Assembly: GCF_000472965.1 (NCBI RefSeq)
Contig: NZ_AXAU01000001.1
Location: forward strand, 186,001-250,000
Source of the DNA: Bradyrhizobium murdochi
GTDB lineage: Bacteria > Pseudomonadota > Alphaproteobacteria > Rhizobiales > Xanthobacteraceae
Direction of reading: 5' to 3'
DNA: 64,000 nucleotides
Shown: one piece after another, positions 62,186 to 64,000 of the stretch
Numbering within the stretch: the first letter of the stretch is position 1
Layout: each line of letters starts with the position of its first letter
Notes under the pieces: model-generated
Seen by the model: only the letters and a program-made list of their open reading frames with translations
The model's database searches: none
What the model was told of the DNA's origin: nothing
Made by a program: the position numbers and the translations under genes

Positions 62186-63076
62186 TCAGTGCTGCGCGAC
62201 CGCCGTCTTGTCGAGCGCGGCACGGACGTTGCGTGCCAGCTTCAGGGCGTCGTCGTTGGCCCAGAAATGAACGAAGAACATCCGCGGCTCTTCTGCGAGC
62301 ATGTGGCTGTGGATCGCGGTGACCTCGATATCGCCGGCGCGAAGCGTCCGAATCAAGGGATTGACCTCGTTGCCGGTTACGAGGAAGTCGCCGGTGATGG
62401 CGGCCTTGCCGCCGCCGGTCGGCTGAAAGTTGATGGCGTTGGCGCCGCCGAGCGGCGTGTTGACCTGCATTCCGCCTTCCTTGGCCGGATCACGCCTCGG
62501 AATGCCGTACTGGTAGACACCGCCAGTCGCCGTGCCCTTGGCGCCCATCGCCTCGTCGAGCTTTGCGGTGTCGAGATCAATCGCAGGCGCAGCGGCGGCA
62601 GTGGTGGCCGGCGGATCGAACGGCGTCTTGCTTGCCGAAGAAAGCGCGGTGCGGATCGCGGTCGCCATTTTCTCAGGGTCGCCGTGCCCGGCCACATGCA
62701 TGTAGAAGGTCGCGGGAGAGGCGCGGAGAATATGATTGTGGATGGCGGTAATATCCAATCCGCTGTCCAGCAGCTTCGTCATGACGGGGGTAATCTCGGT
62801 CTCGAGCAACACCAGATCGCCCATCAGCATGGCCTCTCCGTGCATGGGGGCGAAGGCGACCCAGCCTCCGAGCGCCAATGCTGGCTTGATCGCGACGCCG
62901 TCCAGCGTGACGTGCAGATCTGATCGCGGCAGCCCGTAACGATGCACTTCACCGCTTACCGTGGCGGTCTTGCCGAGAGCGGCATCCACCTTCTTCCAGT
63001 CGATAGCATCGGCGCGGGTGGCATCCGACAGCAGCAATGCAGCACCGAGCGCGAGTAATATGAGCCGATGTTTCAT
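62186..63076 (-). CDS. DUF1259 (LppY/LpqO-like) periplasmic protein
   Basis: A 296-residue protein with a signal peptide (MKHRLILLALGAALLLSDAT, cleavage near ADA) and two repeats of a DUF1259 domain: each starts like AIDWKKVDAALGKTATVSGE or AKLDEAMGAKGTATGGVYQY and ends with AIHNHILRASPATFYMHVAG or AIHSHMLAEEPRMFFVHFWA. The paired His-rich strand AIHxHxL resembles a metal or ligand site. DUF1259 genes are often found near stress and metal-resistance loci. AAGGAG lies before the ATG at 63076. The 54-bp shared element lies 136-189 bp upstream. Confidence 0.85.
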   Translation of the reverse strand: MKHRLILLALGAALLLSDATRADAIDWKKVDAALGKTATVSGEVHRYGLPRSDLHVTLDGVAIKPALALGGWVAFAPMHGEAMLMGDLVLLETEITPVMTKLLDSGLDITAIHNHILRASPATFYMHVAGHGDPEKMATAIRTALSSASKTPFDPPATTAAAAPAIDLDTAKLDEAMGAKGTATGGVYQYGIPRRDPAKEGGMQVNTPLGGANAINFQPTGGGKAAITGDFLVTGNEVNPLIRTLRAGDIEVTAIHSHMLAEEPRMFFVHFWANDDALKLARNVRAALDKTAVAQH

Positions 63077-63211
63077 GGCGTTCTCCTTCTTGCGCGAGCC
63101 CCAAAGATCGACCGGATAGCGCGCAGCATCCCGCAAGGCGTGATGCAGCGCGGCCGAGTGTCGGGGTATGGATGAGAGAATTTTGGGCATGCGTATGCGC
63201 CTCCGGAGAAC

Positions 63212-63265
63212 CGGGACGCGATACTTGGGCATGTCGCCTCGTGGGGGGATCGCAAAACCCCCATG
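63212..63265 (-). promoter_or_regulatory. 54-bp element upstream of the DUF1259 gene (copy 2)
   Basis: Differs at only three of 54 positions from the element in front of chrB, in the same orientation relative to the downstream gene. Its dyad is TGGGGGGAT-CGCA-AAACCCCCA (weaker symmetry than copy 1). The ATG inside opens a frame that runs, here in frame, into the DUF1259 gene, giving a possible 52-residue N-terminal extension in front of the signal peptide. Confidence 0.7.
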
Positions 63266-63377
63266 GCCGCATTCAGCCACACTGACGCGGAGTGTCAACG
63301 CGGTCACGCGCTGACATCAGCAGACTCACGCTCAATTGACCAGACGCGATCGAGCCGCTTTTCGCTCCCCGCTGCTA

Positions 63378-64000
63378 TCAGATGATCAGCACCGCACCCG
63401 AGACCAGCAGCAATACCAGCACCACGTTCCGGAACGCCGCCTCATCCAGCCGGCCGTACAGCTTGAGCCCGGCCCAGGTGCCGGCGAACAAGGCTGGCAG
63501 TCCGATCAGAAACAGTTTGATCGTGTCAGGCGTGATCGCGCCCCTGGCTCCGATCCACAGGGCGCTCATGGCGAAGATCGCAACGGCCACCGGCTGAAAC
63601 ACCGTGCGCTGCACGTCCTTGGGCCAGCCGCGCAGGCCGCACCAGATCGTCACCAAAATTCCGGCAAGCCCGGTGATGCCGCCGAGCACGCCGTTGAGGA
63701 AACCGACGGCGGCGTCGGCCGCGGCGCCGCCCGCTTTCACCGCAGGGAGGGCCGGTCGCAGCAGCGCGTAGAGGCTGTAGAGCACGAGGAACGCGCCGAC
63801 GCCCGCGCGCACATGGGCAGGGTTCGCCCAGGTCAGGACGCCGACGCCGACGGGAACGCCGAGTGCGGCGCCGGCCACGAACGGCCAGAGCCTTCGCCAA
63901 TCAAGCGCGCCGCGCAGCTTCCAGACCGAATAGCCCTGCACGAGCAGCCCGAACGCAATGATCAGCGTCGCCGTTTGCAGCGGCGTGAGGATGTAGAGCC
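63378..64000 (-). CDS. TauE/SafE-family sulfite/anion permease (partial, 5' end beyond window)
   Basis: The 3' part of a membrane permease gene; the frame is open to the window edge at 64000, so the start is missing. The visible part of about 206 residues has several hydrophobic helices, including LWPFVAGAALGVPVGVGVLT, then DAAVGFLNGVLGGITGLAGI and TIWCGLRGWPKDVQRTVFQP, a pattern typical of TauE/SafE proteins that export sulfite or sulfoacetate. It runs in the same direction as the DUF1259 gene but ends after that gene's leader, so it is upstream of it. Confidence 0.85.
   Translation of the reverse strand, partial: LYILTPLQTATLIIAFGLLVQGYSVWKLRGALDWRRLWPFVAGAALGVPVGVGVLTWANPAHVRAGVGAFLVLYSLYALLRPALPAVKAGGAAADAAVGFLNGVLGGITGLAGILVTIWCGLRGWPKDVQRTVFQPVAVAIFAMSALWIGARGAITPDTIKLFLIGLPALFAGTWAGLKLYGRLDEAAFRNVVLVLLLVSGAVLII

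Overview
The window looks like chromosomal DNA of an alphaproteobacterium of the Bradyrhizobium/Rhodopseudomonas kind. The evidence is high GC, the gene orders pyrB-pyrC-plsY, rpoZ-rsh-pdxJ-acpS-lepB-rnc-era-recO-parC and gatC-gatA-gatB, a large Bradyrhizobium-type porin, and small palindromic repeats typical of that group. This assignment rests on recognition by eye; no search was run.

Layout. 1-14 kb: an HxlR regulator convergent with dprA; a small zinc ribbon, an amidase, an AraC regulator and a cupin lying between dprA and plsY; then plsY, a pyrC-type gene that lacks catalytic histidines, pyrB, a VanX-type dipeptidase, an acyl-CoA dehydrogenase, a CPBP protease, an AEC transporter, ruvX and a secreted cyclase-family protein. 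14-20 kb: a small membrane-protein gene broken by a stop codon, a serine-protease/nuclease fusion, a LysR regulator divergent from two nitronate monooxygenase paralogues, and two very small genes. 20-24 kb: the gatCAB operon with two uncharacterised small genes between its members. 24-30 kb: a 30-residue lysine-rich peptide gene in a wide gene-poor stretch, a Sel1-like small gene, a frameshifted DUF1186 gene, tRNA-Ser(GCT) and a porin. 30-38 kb: accessory genes, namely a periplasmic-binding-domain/sensor/adenylate cyclase fusion, a Tat-exported beta-carbonic anhydrase, an outer-membrane barrel of MetA/SphA type and an alkyl sulfatase. 38-57 kb: core genes (lytic transglycosylase, dapA, mscL, smpB, peroxiredoxin, uracil-DNA glycosylase, NYN protein, rpoZ, rsh, pdxJ, acpS, lepB, rnc, era, recO, parC, zinc efflux CDF) with dispersed palindromes between them. 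57-64 kb: a chromate-resistance-like cluster (chrA, rhodanese-ChrB, a DUF1080-like protein, an MFS transporter, a DUF1259 protein, a TauE/SafE permease cut by the window end).

The signals most worth following are: (1) a class IIIb (Lys/Thr signature) adenylate cyclase fused to a THI5/NMT1-type binding domain and lying next to a periplasmic carbonic anhydrase, which could form a CO2/bicarbonate- and ligand-sensing cAMP module; (2) a 54-bp element, 51/54 identical, in front of both chrB-chrA and the DUF1259 gene, with a palindromic core, which suggests a shared regulon; (3) an intracellular-looking trypsin-like protease fused to a DRGH nuclease; (4) two long hairpins directly abutting the GTG start of smpB. 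Functions are inferred from motifs read by eye.
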